Assembly: GCA_009695465.1 (NCBI GenBank) | Contig: SIAW01000022.1 | Span: 1-33,310, forward strand | Length of the DNA stretch: 33,310 bases | Direction: 5' to 3' | DNA from: Pedosphaera sp. | GTDB taxonomy: Bacteria; Verrucomicrobiota; Verrucomicrobiia; Limisphaerales; UBA1100 | In this document: piece by piece, positions 24,573 through 32,797 of the stretch | Numbering within the stretch: position 1 is the first letter of the stretch | Layout: each line of letters opens with the position of its first letter | Program-made: the position numbers and the translations under genes | Notes under the pieces: model-generated | Databases searched by the model: none | What the model was told of the DNA's origin: nothing | Seen by the model: the letters and a program-made list of their open reading frames with translations, nothing else

Positions 24573-26024
24573 ATGTCCGGCTTAGGTTTATTTGGCACGA
24601 TGGAGATGGCGCGGAATTCGCTGAACACTCAGCGAACCGCGGCGGAAGTCATCGGGCACAACTTGGCCAACGCCGCCAACCCCCACTTCGCGCGGCAGCG
24701 TGTCAAGATTGAGTCGGCCCACACCCTGCCCTCGCCGCTGGGCCATCAAGGCATGGGCGCGCAGGTGGTGGCCTTTGAACAGATCCGCGATAAGACGCTG
24801 GATCGTTACTTGGTCACCGAGGCCAGCACCACGGGTTACTACTCTTCCAAACTGGGATCCTTGCAGCAGGCGCAGGTGCGGTTGGGGCAGATTCTGGAAC
24901 GCCAGTCGGTGGATGAACGCACAGGCGACTCCGAGCAGACGGGGCTTTCAGAACGGTTCGCCGATTTCTTCAACACCCTGCAGTCAATGAGCATCGCGCC
25001 GACCTCGTCCACCGAGCGGCAGTTGTCGGTGTTCAGCGGACAGGAAATGGCTGACCGTTTCAACCGCGCGTATGACCGGCTCGATAGTCTGCGCGGCGAC
25101 CTCAACACCGAGGTCACCGACTCCGTGGCGGAGGTCAACCGGTTGCTCGAATCCATCTCGGTCATCAGCCAGCGCATCGGTGCCTCGGAGGTATCCGACA
25201 CGGGATTGAACAACGAGCTGCGCGACCAGCGGCAGGCGTATTTTGAGGAGCTGGCGGAGTACACCAATTTCACCCACACCGAGACGGCCCAAGGCCGGAT
25301 GAACATCAATGTCGCCGGCATAGATTTCATTGTGGAGGACACTTTGATGGACCGGTTTGTGGCCGTGCCGCATCCCAATCCTGACAGCAAGCCTGAGTTG
25401 GCGGGGATGATGTACGTCAAGACGCAGAACAAGGGGAGCTTACTCAATGTCACCGGCGGCAAGATCCGCGGGCTGATTGATGCGCGGGATCAGACGATCT
25501 ACACGCTCATCAAAGAAGTGGACAATGTGGCGGCCAATGTCATCAGCGAGGTGAACACGCTGCACAAGGCGGGCTACAATCTCGCCGGCGGCAAGGATGC
25601 CACCTTGGGCTTCTTTACCGGCACGGGTGCCAAGGACATCAAGGTGCATCAGACGTTGGTGGATGATCCGTACAAGATTCAGGCCTCCGGATTTGCTGAT
25701 GCGCCAGGCGACAACTCGGTCGTCCTGCAGATGGCGCAACTGGCCACCAAGTCCATCGCGAATCTCAAGGGCCTGACCTTCAGCGAAAGCTACAACACCG
25801 GCGTGGCGAAATTTGGCCAAGATATTTCCAATGTGGAAACCCAGTTGCAGGCACAAGAAGCAGTGCAAAAACTGTTGCTGAAGCAGCGCGACTCCATCAG
25901 TGGCGTCTCCATCGATGAGGAAGTCGCGGGCCTGATGATTTACCAGCGCGGCTTCCAAGCCTCCGCGCGGCTGTTGACCGTCATTGACAGCCTGATTGAG
26001 GACGTGCTGAGCCTGCAACGCTGA
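24573..26024 (+). CDS. flgK: Hook-filament junction protein FlgK (HAP1)
   Basis: A 483-residue axial protein. The N-terminus has MARNSLNTQRTAAEVIGHNLANAANPHFARQ, the FlgK form of the axial motif. Then comes LSERFADFFNTLQSMSIAPTS, close to the family's 'l..ff.a...las.p', and GGKIRGLIDARDQTI. The end, SGVSIDEEVAGLMIYQRGFQASARLLTVIDSLIEDVL, is near-consensus. It is compact compared with E. coli FlgK (547) because of a smaller outer domain. No SD is visible before the ATG. Confidence 0.95.
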   Translation: MSGLGLFGTMEMARNSLNTQRTAAEVIGHNLANAANPHFARQRVKIESAHTLPSPLGHQGMGAQVVAFEQIRDKTLDRYLVTEASTTGYYSSKLGSLQQAQVRLGQILERQSVDERTGDSEQTGLSERFADFFNTLQSMSIAPTSSTERQLSVFSGQEMADRFNRAYDRLDSLRGDLNTEVTDSVAEVNRLLESISVISQRIGASEVSDTGLNNELRDQRQAYFEELAEYTNFTHTETAQGRMNINVAGIDFIVEDTLMDRFVAVPHPNPDSKPELAGMMYVKTQNKGSLLNVTGGKIRGLIDARDQTIYTLIKEVDNVAANVISEVNTLHKAGYNLAGGKDATLGFFTGTGAKDIKVHQTLVDDPYKIQASGFADAPGDNSVVLQMAQLATKSIANLKGLTFSESYNTGVAKFGQDISNVETQLQAQEAVQKLLLKQRDSISGVSIDEEVAGLMIYQRGFQASARLLTVIDSLIEDVLSLQR

Positions 26025-26048
26025 TCCTCACCCTAACCCACCCCACCC

Positions 26049-26966
26049 ATGCGAGTCACCAGCAACAGCTTCCCGATCGATCTGCGCCAGCAGCTTTCGG
26101 AACTGATGGAAAAGCAGTCCACACTGCAAATGCGTGCCGCCACCGGGCAGCGCATCGAGAACGCCAGCGACGATCCGCGCGGCATGCACAAGGTGTTGGG
26201 ATTGCAGAACGAGCTGCGCACCCTTTCCCAGTATCAGAAAAACGCCAGCCTCGTTCGCGAGGGTGTGGAAGTGACGTACTCGGCAATGTCGTCGCTGAAG
26301 AAAACCTACGACCGCGCCTCCGAACTAGCCGCAGCGGCTGACGGCGCCAAGTCGCCCGATGTCATCCGCACCTACCAGCACGAGGTCAACCAGCTCCTCG
26401 AACAGGCGTTGCAGGTGTCCAACACCAAACATCGCAGCGTGTTCCTTTTTGCCGGCACCAAGAATACCACCCAGCCTTATACGGTGACACGGGATGGCGA
26501 AGGCAAAATCACCGGCGTCGCCTATCAGGGCAACGACAAGGAAACCCGAGTGGATGTAGCCGAGACGAGCACCGTCAGCGCCACGTTCAGCGGCGAAGGG
26601 GCCAAGGGCGTGCTGAAAAACGATAAGGGCGCGGATTTCTTCGCGCATCTCATCTCGTTGCGCGATCACTTGGGAGCAGGCGACGCCATGAGCGTCGTCA
26701 CCAAGGACCTGCCCAACTTGGCCAAGGACGAGGATAATTTCATTAATCACTTCAGCAACGTGGGCGCGTTGCAATCACGGCTGGAGACAGCCGAGGCCAT
26801 CGCCAAGAAACGCGCCTCCTCGCTAAGCCCGTTGATCTCCAAAGAGGCGGACGTGGATCTCACAGACACGCTGGTGCGCCTCAACGAAATCCAGAACGCC
26901 TACACGGCGGCGCTGCAAACCGGTGGAACCTTGCTCAGCACCTCACTCTTGGACTACATTCGGTAA
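26049..26966 (+). CDS. flgL: Hook-filament junction protein FlgL (HAP3)
   Basis: A 305-residue flagellin-like protein. The N-terminus has LMEKQSTLQMRAATGQRIENASDDPRGMHKVLGLQNEL, the FlgL signature with the S/N-DDP motif. The middle has HRSVFLFAGTKNTTQPY, the family's 'FaGtk....pf', and the end DLTDTLVRLNEIQNAYTAALQTGGTLLSTSLLDYI is typical. It joins FlgK to the filament. The region before the ATG is C-rich and lacks an SD. Confidence 0.94.
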   Translation: MRVTSNSFPIDLRQQLSELMEKQSTLQMRAATGQRIENASDDPRGMHKVLGLQNELRTLSQYQKNASLVREGVEVTYSAMSSLKKTYDRASELAAAADGAKSPDVIRTYQHEVNQLLEQALQVSNTKHRSVFLFAGTKNTTQPYTVTRDGEGKITGVAYQGNDKETRVDVAETSTVSATFSGEGAKGVLKNDKGADFFAHLISLRDHLGAGDAMSVVTKDLPNLAKDEDNFINHFSNVGALQSRLETAEAIAKKRASSLSPLISKEADVDLTDTLVRLNEIQNAYTAALQTGGTLLSTSLLDYIR

Positions 26967-26978
26967 ACGGAGATTGAA

Positions 26979-27584
26979 ATGCACACCTCGCCACGCGCAA
27001 TTCTCATGAGCAAAGTCGGCCTCTGGACGCTCACTATCCTTTCGCTGTGCCTGGCCTTGACGCTCGCTGCGGAGCCTAGCGCGACAGCAAGTCGTGACGG
27101 CCTTCTGTACCGCCGCAACTTTCTGCCGTCCATCCAGCCGATCATCACAGAATCCAATGCGGCACCCAAACGACTGGGTTATCTCGCACGCGGCGGCGGC
27201 ATGTTCTCGTTGACCGAAGGCCCGGAACCCAAGCGCCCCATGCACGTGTTGCCGCCCCTGCCCTTGGTGTATAATCCGCAGCCGCTGATCTCCGGCATGG
27301 CCGCGGTGCCGCTGGTGGAAACTTCCGCCGCGCCCAGTCTGCGCGTTGAATCCCACACGTTCACATTGCCGACGACACTGCCGGGCGACCCGTTGCAGCC
27401 GTCCTTGCCGGGCGCGTTTTCACCGCAGCCCAGCACGTTGAATCCGATGGCGGTCATCCGCATGTTTCAAACTCAAGTGGGCAATGACCGCAACACCACG
27501 GGCATCCTCCTCAACGATGTCCCCTCACTTTATCAAGTCCCCACGCATCGCGGCAGCAGTGCCGCTTATGAATTGAAGCGATAA
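26979..27584 (+). CDS. Pro-rich secreted protein of unknown function
   Basis: A 201-residue protein with a GGAG SD 8 nt before the ATG. The N-terminus (about residues 10-31, SKVGLWTLTILSLCLALTLAAEP) is a signal peptide with likely cleavage near Leu-Ala-Ala. The rest is Pro- and Leu-rich, with short repeats such as PPLPLVYNPQP, LPTTLPGD and SLPGAFSPQPST, and no clear fold. It lies 12 nt after flgL and 8 nt before the 1056-residue gene. I do not recognise it; a periplasmic or outer-membrane partner of the next gene product is a reasonable guess. Confidence 0.6.
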   Translation: MHTSPRAILMSKVGLWTLTILSLCLALTLAAEPSATASRDGLLYRRNFLPSIQPIITESNAAPKRLGYLARGGGMFSLTEGPEPKRPMHVLPPLPLVYNPQPLISGMAAVPLVETSAAPSLRVESHTFTLPTTLPGDPLQPSLPGAFSPQPSTLNPMAVIRMFQTQVGNDRNTTGILLNDVPSLYQVPTHRGSSAAYELKR

Positions 27585-27592
27585 GGAACGCG

Positions 27593-30500
27593 ATGGATCG
27601 CCCCCTGCGCCACCACACCCGCCGATGTCTCATCGGTGTGGGTTGCCTTGCGCTCGCCACCGTGGCGAGCGCCGCAACGCCTGCAACGCCGCCGGTACCC
27701 GGCTCGGGACGCGACCCCCGGTACATCGAACACGCCTTGACCGTGGGGCGGTTGCCAGCCTTTCGCGGCGCGGAGTATCGCGGGATTTTCCTGCCGCCCA
27801 GCGTGGTGTTTAAGGCGCGCCCGGATTACCTGCGCGATCAAGACCGGCAGGCGTTCATCCAGACCGCCATCCTCAGCGGCGCGCGACAGGGCAAGGCTGA
27901 TTTTGCAAAAGACCTCATCCTCACCACCAAGCCGCACGACCTGCGCACCGGCGATCGCGTGGAGGTGTTAGCCACCGGCCCGGCCCCGGCGGGGTTGGCC
28001 GTGCGCGATGAGACTTCCAACGAGCGCGCGTTCCTTTTCATCCGTCGTCTCAATGACCTTTCCTTTTTCCTGCATCACAACGAAGCCGACGCCCACGCCG
28101 GGCACGACGTCATTGATCTGGCCGCGCCGTTCAATGGAGCCGATCCGGGCACGCTGCACATCGTCGCGCCGGATCTGGAAAAGCGCGTGGCGCCGGATTT
28201 CCCCGGCACCCCGGCTTGGGAAGGCGTGCTGCGGCAGTTGAAGGACATTCTGGATTCCGACGCGGCCGCGCGCGTGAAAGAGGACGCCAAAGGCGCAGCG
28301 ATGATCAGCTTGGCGCTGCGCGCAGAATCAGGGTTGGCGTACGTGGAGGCGCAGCGACTGTACAACATCTACAACCAGACCAACCTGTCGCTGCCCAACC
28401 CGCCGGTCACGTTGCCGGAGGTGCTGCTGCATCAAGCCGCGCTGCTCCGCAAGACGGGCGAGATGTCGGCCGCAGTGGACAAATATTACGATGCGCAAAA
28501 GGCGCTGCTCGCGCGACCGGTGTCCGATGATGGCCTGTGGCGCTGGCTGGGACTGCGGGCGCGACGCGGTGTGGCCGACACGTTGCGCGAAGACAATCTG
28601 AGTGGCGACACCGAGGATGCCCGGCAATGGGCGCGGCGCGGTGGCGCATTGGAAGTCGCCAACATGTCGGCGGAGGCCACCGATGCCGCAAAGCAATCTT
28701 TCCTCAATGTCGTGGACACGCTCAGGCCGCACGGCCTGACCAACGGAACCCCCGTGCGCGTGTTGCCCATGGGCACCACCTTCCGCGAGTTGGGCGTGGA
28801 CACCAACACCGTGCTGCACGTGCGCGTGATAGGTGATAAACAATTGCTCCTGCACAAGCCCGCGCAGCCGGATCAAAAAACGGGCGTGTACCTGTTGCTG
28901 CCGGAGCAGGGCAAAGTGTTTCTGCTGCCGCAGACCGCGCCGCTGACGCCGTTGGTGGAGGCGGTCATTCCCGCCTCGCCCGCCAGCGCCGATTGGGGCG
29001 TCGCTGTGTTTCCGCGTCTCTTCCGTCTGTTCGGTGCGGCGCACATGTACCGTCAATTGTTGGCGGACACCGAGGCCGCCTCGCCGGACAACAGCAGCTT
29101 CGTCGGCCCGCGTGCGGCGGACATTGCTGCGTGGCGTCTGCAATGGGCGCAGCGCGCGGACTTGGAGCAGCTCGCCAAAGACCTCGCCCAGTTATTGCCG
29201 CGCGGCGTGCCGGTGCCCAAGCCCGAGCCCGATCCCACGTGGGAAGTGTTGTTCGATCATCTGGATGACATCTTCATCCGCAGCATCGTGCCGATCTCGT
29301 CCATCCATCTGGATCGGCTCAATGATGTGCTCATCAAACCCAAGCACGGACTCAAGACGGGCGATCCCGTGCGCTTCTCGGGCGCGCTGCCCGGCACGGC
29401 CAACGTGCGCGAGCTGGACCTCAACAGCATTCTCTACGTGCGCACCGAGGCGCTGGATAAATTTACGCTGCACGCTTCCTCGTCCGAAGCCGTCACGGGG
29501 CTGAACAAGATTGATTTCAACAGCACCGTTCCTTTTGTCACACTCGTGGGCGTGCCGTTCTATGAGGATGCGACCAGCCAGGTGCTGCTCAGCCTCTCGC
29601 GCCAACGCGAGGAGGACCGCGACTATCCGTTGTCGCAGCAATATCTGGCGGAGTATCGCCAGCGTTATCCCGACAGCCCGACGTTGCCGGAGGCGTTGCT
29701 GCGCCAAGGTTATCTCTTCCGCCTGATGGGCCAGCCGGAGATGGCCATCGCAAAATATTATCAGACGATGACCGACGCCACGCGATTGCGCGCGCGCAAC
29801 CTTCTCAAATATCGCCGCACGACATTGCTGGCGCAGGCGGAGATTGCCGACACGTACTACGCGGATCTGGGCCAATCCGATCCGGCCAACTACGACGAGG
29901 CCATCAAGTTTTACCGGCAGATGCTGGCCGAGCCGGACGAGGAATTGGATGCCGAAAGCACGCGCTACAAACTCATCTGCTGCCTCGTGCAACGCAGCAT
30001 GGAACAGGCGCGCCGCGCGCAGGATGCCGCACTGCTCAACGCGCAGCCATCGCTGCCTCGTCTGCGCGATAACTCCTTCCGCGAACTGACGGCGGAGGCC
30101 ACGCGCTTTCTCATCGAACATCCCAAGAGCCATTACCGCGCCCAGATCCGTTATCTGCGCGCGCTGGGCCACGAACAATTGGGCGACGAGAAGAACGCGG
30201 ACCGCGACTTGCAGACGCTCATCGAAACTCCGCGCAGCAGCGCCACCGATGAGCAGGCGCAGTGGGATTTCTGGAAAGCCAAAGCCGGGCTGGACCTCGC
30301 CAACCGTTTCTTTGACCAGCGCCAGTACGCCGTCGCCGCCAGTCTTTATCAACTGTTGCTTGCGCTCAATGGCTCGCTGGAATCGCAGGTGAAACTGCAC
30401 CAGCAGATGGCCCGCTGCTACGCCAACCTCGGCGACCTCGCGCAGGAACAGCAGGCGTGGGATCGCGTCGAACAAGTCTGGCGCCACCAACAAGCCGCCG

Positions 30501-30763
30501 TGCAGGCGCAAGCCACCGCGTTGACTGCGCTGGAAAAATTGGGAGAGATGATCTCCGGCAAACTGCGCGAAGGCTACCTGCAGCAGGTTGCCCAGCAACG
30601 CCTGGCGCTGGAAAAAGCGCGCGAGGTGATGACGCCGGAACTGCAAGTCATCGTCCACGTCGCCACGGCGCGCCGCGATATGGCGGCATTCCGCAATCAA
30701 CTGCGCGCGCCCAACGCCGAGCCTTCCGCATCCGCGCCGATCAGCGCCGCCCCCAAACCATGA
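27593..30763 (+). CDS. 1056-residue secreted repeat protein (TPR-like plus three H-G-L/T-G-D modules)
   Basis: AAGGA precedes the ATG. A signal peptide (RRCLIGVGCLALATVASAA) is followed by a long, mostly helical protein. TPR-like helix pairs with tripartite rhythm are visible at about 240-360 and 660-960, for example EVLLHQAALLRKTGEMSAAVDKYYDA, PEALLRQGYLFRLMGQPEMAIAKYY and QYAVAASLYQLLLALNG, resembling BamD/YbgF outer-membrane assembly repeats. Three beta-type modules lie at about 107-194, 377-437 and 575-652; each starts with H-[DG]-L-x-[TN]-G and ends with a [F/L]-x-LH strand. One similar module is in FliD. It is in the flgKL operon, so a flagellum-associated periplasmic or surface role is inferred. 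Confidence 0.75.
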   Translation: MDRPLRHHTRRCLIGVGCLALATVASAATPATPPVPGSGRDPRYIEHALTVGRLPAFRGAEYRGIFLPPSVVFKARPDYLRDQDRQAFIQTAILSGARQGKADFAKDLILTTKPHDLRTGDRVEVLATGPAPAGLAVRDETSNERAFLFIRRLNDLSFFLHHNEADAHAGHDVIDLAAPFNGADPGTLHIVAPDLEKRVAPDFPGTPAWEGVLRQLKDILDSDAAARVKEDAKGAAMISLALRAESGLAYVEAQRLYNIYNQTNLSLPNPPVTLPEVLLHQAALLRKTGEMSAAVDKYYDAQKALLARPVSDDGLWRWLGLRARRGVADTLREDNLSGDTEDARQWARRGGALEVANMSAEATDAAKQSFLNVVDTLRPHGLTNGTPVRVLPMGTTFRELGVDTNTVLHVRVIGDKQLLLHKPAQPDQKTGVYLLLPEQGKVFLLPQTAPLTPLVEAVIPASPASADWGVAVFPRLFRLFGAAHMYRQLLADTEAASPDNSSFVGPRAADIAAWRLQWAQRADLEQLAKDLAQLLPRGVPVPKPEPDPTWEVLFDHLDDIFIRSIVPISSIHLDRLNDVLIKPKHGLKTGDPVRFSGALPGTANVRELDLNSILYVRTEALDKFTLHASSSEAVTGLNKIDFNSTVPFVTLVGVPFYEDATSQVLLSLSRQREEDRDYPLSQQYLAEYRQRYPDSPTLPEALLRQGYLFRLMGQPEMAIAKYYQTMTDATRLRARNLLKYRRTTLLAQAEIADTYYADLGQSDPANYDEAIKFYRQMLAEPDEELDAESTRYKLICCLVQRSMEQARRAQDAALLNAQPSLPRLRDNSFRELTAEATRFLIEHPKSHYRAQIRYLRALGHEQLGDEKNADRDLQTLIETPRSSATDEQAQWDFWKAKAGLDLANRFFDQRQYAVAASLYQLLLALNGSLESQVKLHQQMARCYANLGDLAQEQQAWDRVEQVWRHQQAAVQAQATALTALEKLGEMISGKLREGYLQQVAQQRLALEKAREVMTPELQVIVHVATARRDMAAFRNQLRAPNAEPSASAPISAAPKP

Positions 30764-31182
30764 ACGAGCTGCCGAACATCCCGGAGTTGGAGCACGAACT
30801 GCGCAGTCACTTGGAGTTGTGCCGCGAGATCCACGGACTGGTGCAGCGCGAACATCAGCAGCTCAAGACCGCGCAGGTGGACGATCTCAAAGAATTTTTC
30901 CGTTGCCGCAATGGCTTGTTGGAGCGCTTGGCCGGCGCGCAGCAGCAGATGTTCACGCACAAAGCGGCGTGGATGCGACTGAGCGTGCCCGAACGTGCAC
31001 AGCATCCGCAGATCGCCAGCGTGATCCGCCAGAACCTCGACCTCATCATGAAGGTCGTCCTGTTGGATCGCGAAAATGAGAAGCTGCTCTTGCATCACCG
31101 GTTGGTGCCGGCCAAACACATGCCCTCGCCGGAGCGGCAGAACCCCAGTCTCGTCGCCCGGCGTTACCGCGCGAACAGTTGA
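30760..31182 (+). CDS. FlgN/FliT-like helical protein
   Basis: A 140-residue protein whose ATG overlaps the preceding stop (ATGA). It is helical and charged: ELEHELRSHLELCREIHGLVQREHQQL and LKEFFRCRNGLLERL form the first half, and LIMKVVLLDRENEKLLLHHRLVP the second. The layout of two long helices and a basic unstructured tail (PERQNPSLVARRYRANS) resembles FlgN-type export chaperones. A longer frame upstream overlaps the previous gene and is not needed. Client unknown; it precedes the regulator gene. Confidence 0.6.
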   Translation: MNELPNIPELEHELRSHLELCREIHGLVQREHQQLKTAQVDDLKEFFRCRNGLLERLAGAQQQMFTHKAAWMRLSVPERAQHPQIASVIRQNLDLIMKVVLLDRENEKLLLHHRLVPAKHMPSPERQNPSLVARRYRANS

Positions 31183-31187
31183 CCGGC

Positions 31188-32594
31188 ATGTCTGTCGAAC
31201 GCGTCATCATCGTCACGGCCGAGGAATTCCTGCGCAAGACCGTGGGCCAATTTCTGCGCCGCCTGCGCATTGACTGCGCGGAGGCCGGCACGCTGCAGGA
31301 CGCGCACGATTATCTGGGCAAAGGCAATTTCGATCTGATGTTGCTGGATGAAACCCTGCCGGACGGCGCGGGGCTGGATTTTTTGCAGGAACTTTCGCTG
31401 CGCCCCTCCAAGCCGCTGGTCGTGCTGATGAGCGGCTCGGTGGAAAGCGCGTTGGCCGGCATGAAGGAGGGCGCGTACGACCATCTGCTCAAGCCCTTTT
31501 CCAACGAGCAGATTCAGTTGCTCGTCAAAAAGGCCGAGCAGTTCGCGCAGGTCGTCAACGTCAACCAATTCCTCACGCAGGGCAATGGTGAGGAGGCGGA
31601 GAACGAGATGCTCGGCCAATGCGCGGCCGCCGATCAGTTGCGCAAGCTCATCCGCCGCGTGGCCGTCACCAACGCCACCGTGCTCATCCAAGGCGAGAAT
31701 GGCACCGGCAAAGAATTGGTGGCGCGCGCGCTGCACCGGCTTTCGCCGCGCAAAGATGGCCCGTTCATCAAACTCAACTGCGCTTCGTTGCCGGAGAGCT
31801 TGGTGGAGAGCGAACTTTTCGGGCACGAGAAAGGCTCCTTCACCGGCGCCACCAACAAGCGCGAAGGTCGCTTCGAGTTGGCGCACAACGGCACTATCTT
31901 TCTGGATGAGATCAGCGAGATGCCCCTTTCGTTGCAGGCCAAATTGCTGCGCGTGTTGCAGGAGCGCGAGTTTGAACGCGTCGGCGGCAATCGCACCGTC
32001 AAGGTGGACGTGCGCGTCATCGCCGCCACCAATCGCAAGCTCGAGGAGTGCGTGGAGAAAAACCAGTTCCGGCAGGACCTCTATTTCCGCCTCAACGTCG
32101 TGCCCATCCTCGTGCCGCCGCTGCGCGATCGCGTGGAGGACATCCCGCTTTTGGCCGAGGCCTTCACCCAACGCTTCATCCGCAAACACGGCGTGACCGT
32201 CCAAGGACTTTCCGCAGGCAGCAACGCCAGCCTGCGCGCCCATCGTTGGCCCGGCAACATCCGCGAACTGCAGAACGTCATCGAACGCGCCGTCATCCTT
32301 TGCGGCGACGAAGGACTCATCGAGCCTTCCCTGTTGGGCATCCCCACCAGCACCGCCACCAGTGCCCAGCCCATGCCCAACGCAGTTGTGCCCAACGCAG
32401 TTGCGCCCGCGCCGCACACCAATGGTGTGCCCGCCACCTTGGCCCAGATTGAAAAGGGACACATCCTCTCTGTCCTGCGGCAGAACGAATATAACCGCAC
32501 CCAGACCGCCAAGGCGCTGGACATCAACATCCGCACCCTGCGCAACAAGCTCAACGAGTACCAAGCGCAAGGCGAAGAAATCGGCCGCGACTGA
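31188..32594 (+). CDS. Sigma-54-dependent response regulator (NtrC/FlrC class)
   Basis: A 468-residue activator. The receiver domain spans about residues 1-120 with the phospho-acceptor Asp54 (LMLLDETLPDG) and Lys102 (LLKPF); the usual acidic pair after the first strand is replaced by Thr10-Ala11. The AAA+ domain has Walker A GENGTGKE at 169-176, the GSFTGA sigma-54 contact loop at 216-221 (GAFTGA in most), and Walker B IFLDE at 237-241. A Pro/Ala linker and a Fis-type HTH (NEYNRTQTAKALDINIRTLRNKL) at about 430-455 end it. The ATG at 31188 is preferred; a TTG at 31179 overlapping the previous stop is possible. It very likely activates the five sigma-54-like promoters in this window. No kinase gene is adjacent. 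Confidence 0.95.
   Translation: MSVERVIIVTAEEFLRKTVGQFLRRLRIDCAEAGTLQDAHDYLGKGNFDLMLLDETLPDGAGLDFLQELSLRPSKPLVVLMSGSVESALAGMKEGAYDHLLKPFSNEQIQLLVKKAEQFAQVVNVNQFLTQGNGEEAENEMLGQCAAADQLRKLIRRVAVTNATVLIQGENGTGKELVARALHRLSPRKDGPFIKLNCASLPESLVESELFGHEKGSFTGATNKREGRFELAHNGTIFLDEISEMPLSLQAKLLRVLQEREFERVGGNRTVKVDVRVIAATNRKLEECVEKNQFRQDLYFRLNVVPILVPPLRDRVEDIPLLAEAFTQRFIRKHGVTVQGLSAGSNASLRAHRWPGNIRELQNVIERAVILCGDEGLIEPSLLGIPTSTATSAQPMPNAVVPNAVAPAPHTNGVPATLAQIEKGHILSVLRQNEYNRTQTAKALDINIRTLRNKLNEYQAQGEEIGRD
32376..32405 (+). repeat. In-frame 15-bp tandem duplication in the regulator linker
   Basis: Two adjacent 15-bp units, CCCAACGCAGTTGTG (32376-32390) and the same with one change (32391-32405), encode a doubled Pro-Asn-Ala-Val stretch between the AAA+ and HTH domains. 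The linker should tolerate length change. Confidence 0.85.
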
Positions 32595-32600
32595 TTCCCA

Positions 32601-32699
32601 CCTGCGCGCCTGCGGCGGGCCATACGCCTGCGCGCCTGCGGCGGGCCATACACCTGCGGTGAGCCATATTTGCCGCACCGTAGAATGGCCCGCCGCAGG
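32601..32699. repeat. Repeat cluster of a GC-rich palindromic element
   Basis: Two identical 25-bp direct copies lie at 32601-32625 and 32627-32651, with the core CCTGCGGCGGGCCATA. A degenerate third copy (ACCTGCGGTGAGCCATA) follows at 32651-32667, and an inverted copy of the core (ATGGCCCGCCGCAGG) is at 32685-32699. Transcribed, the direct and inverted copies can pair into long hairpins. It resembles REP/BIME-type extragenic elements and stands between the regulator gene and flagellin. No ORF of note fits here. Confidence 0.75.
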
Positions 32700-32710
32700 C
32701 GGAAAAGGAA

Positions 32711-32740
32711 AAGGCGGCCCGAAGGCCGCCTTGAATTTTT
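32711..32740. terminator. Bidirectional Rho-independent terminator between the regulator gene and flagellin
   Basis: AAGGCGGCC (32711-32719) pairs perfectly with GGCCGCCTT (32724-32732) around a CGAA tetraloop, giving a 9-bp stem. On the plus strand it is followed by GAATTTTT; on the minus strand the run TTTTCCTTTTCC follows. It can end both the flgF-regulator operon and the converging flagellin gene. Confidence 0.8.
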
Positions 32741-32797
32741 CTCCTGCGCCCAGTCTTGCCCCAGATTCCCCAACTTGGGGCCGCCCCGGGACAGAAA

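Noticed and set aside
29192-30700. A 502-codon minus-strand frame opposite the 1056-residue gene
   Set aside because: No recognisable domain, skewed composition, and the sense gene has a signal peptide, ribosome site and repeat structure.
30457-30759. N-terminal extension of the FlgN-like gene at 30760
   Set aside because: It lies wholly within the end of the 1056-residue gene in another frame; the ATGA overlap gives a better start.
31164-32678. A 504-codon minus-strand frame opposite the sigma-54 regulator
   Set aside because: The sense frame has all AAA+ and HTH motifs; the antisense frame runs through the repeat cluster and is a shadow.
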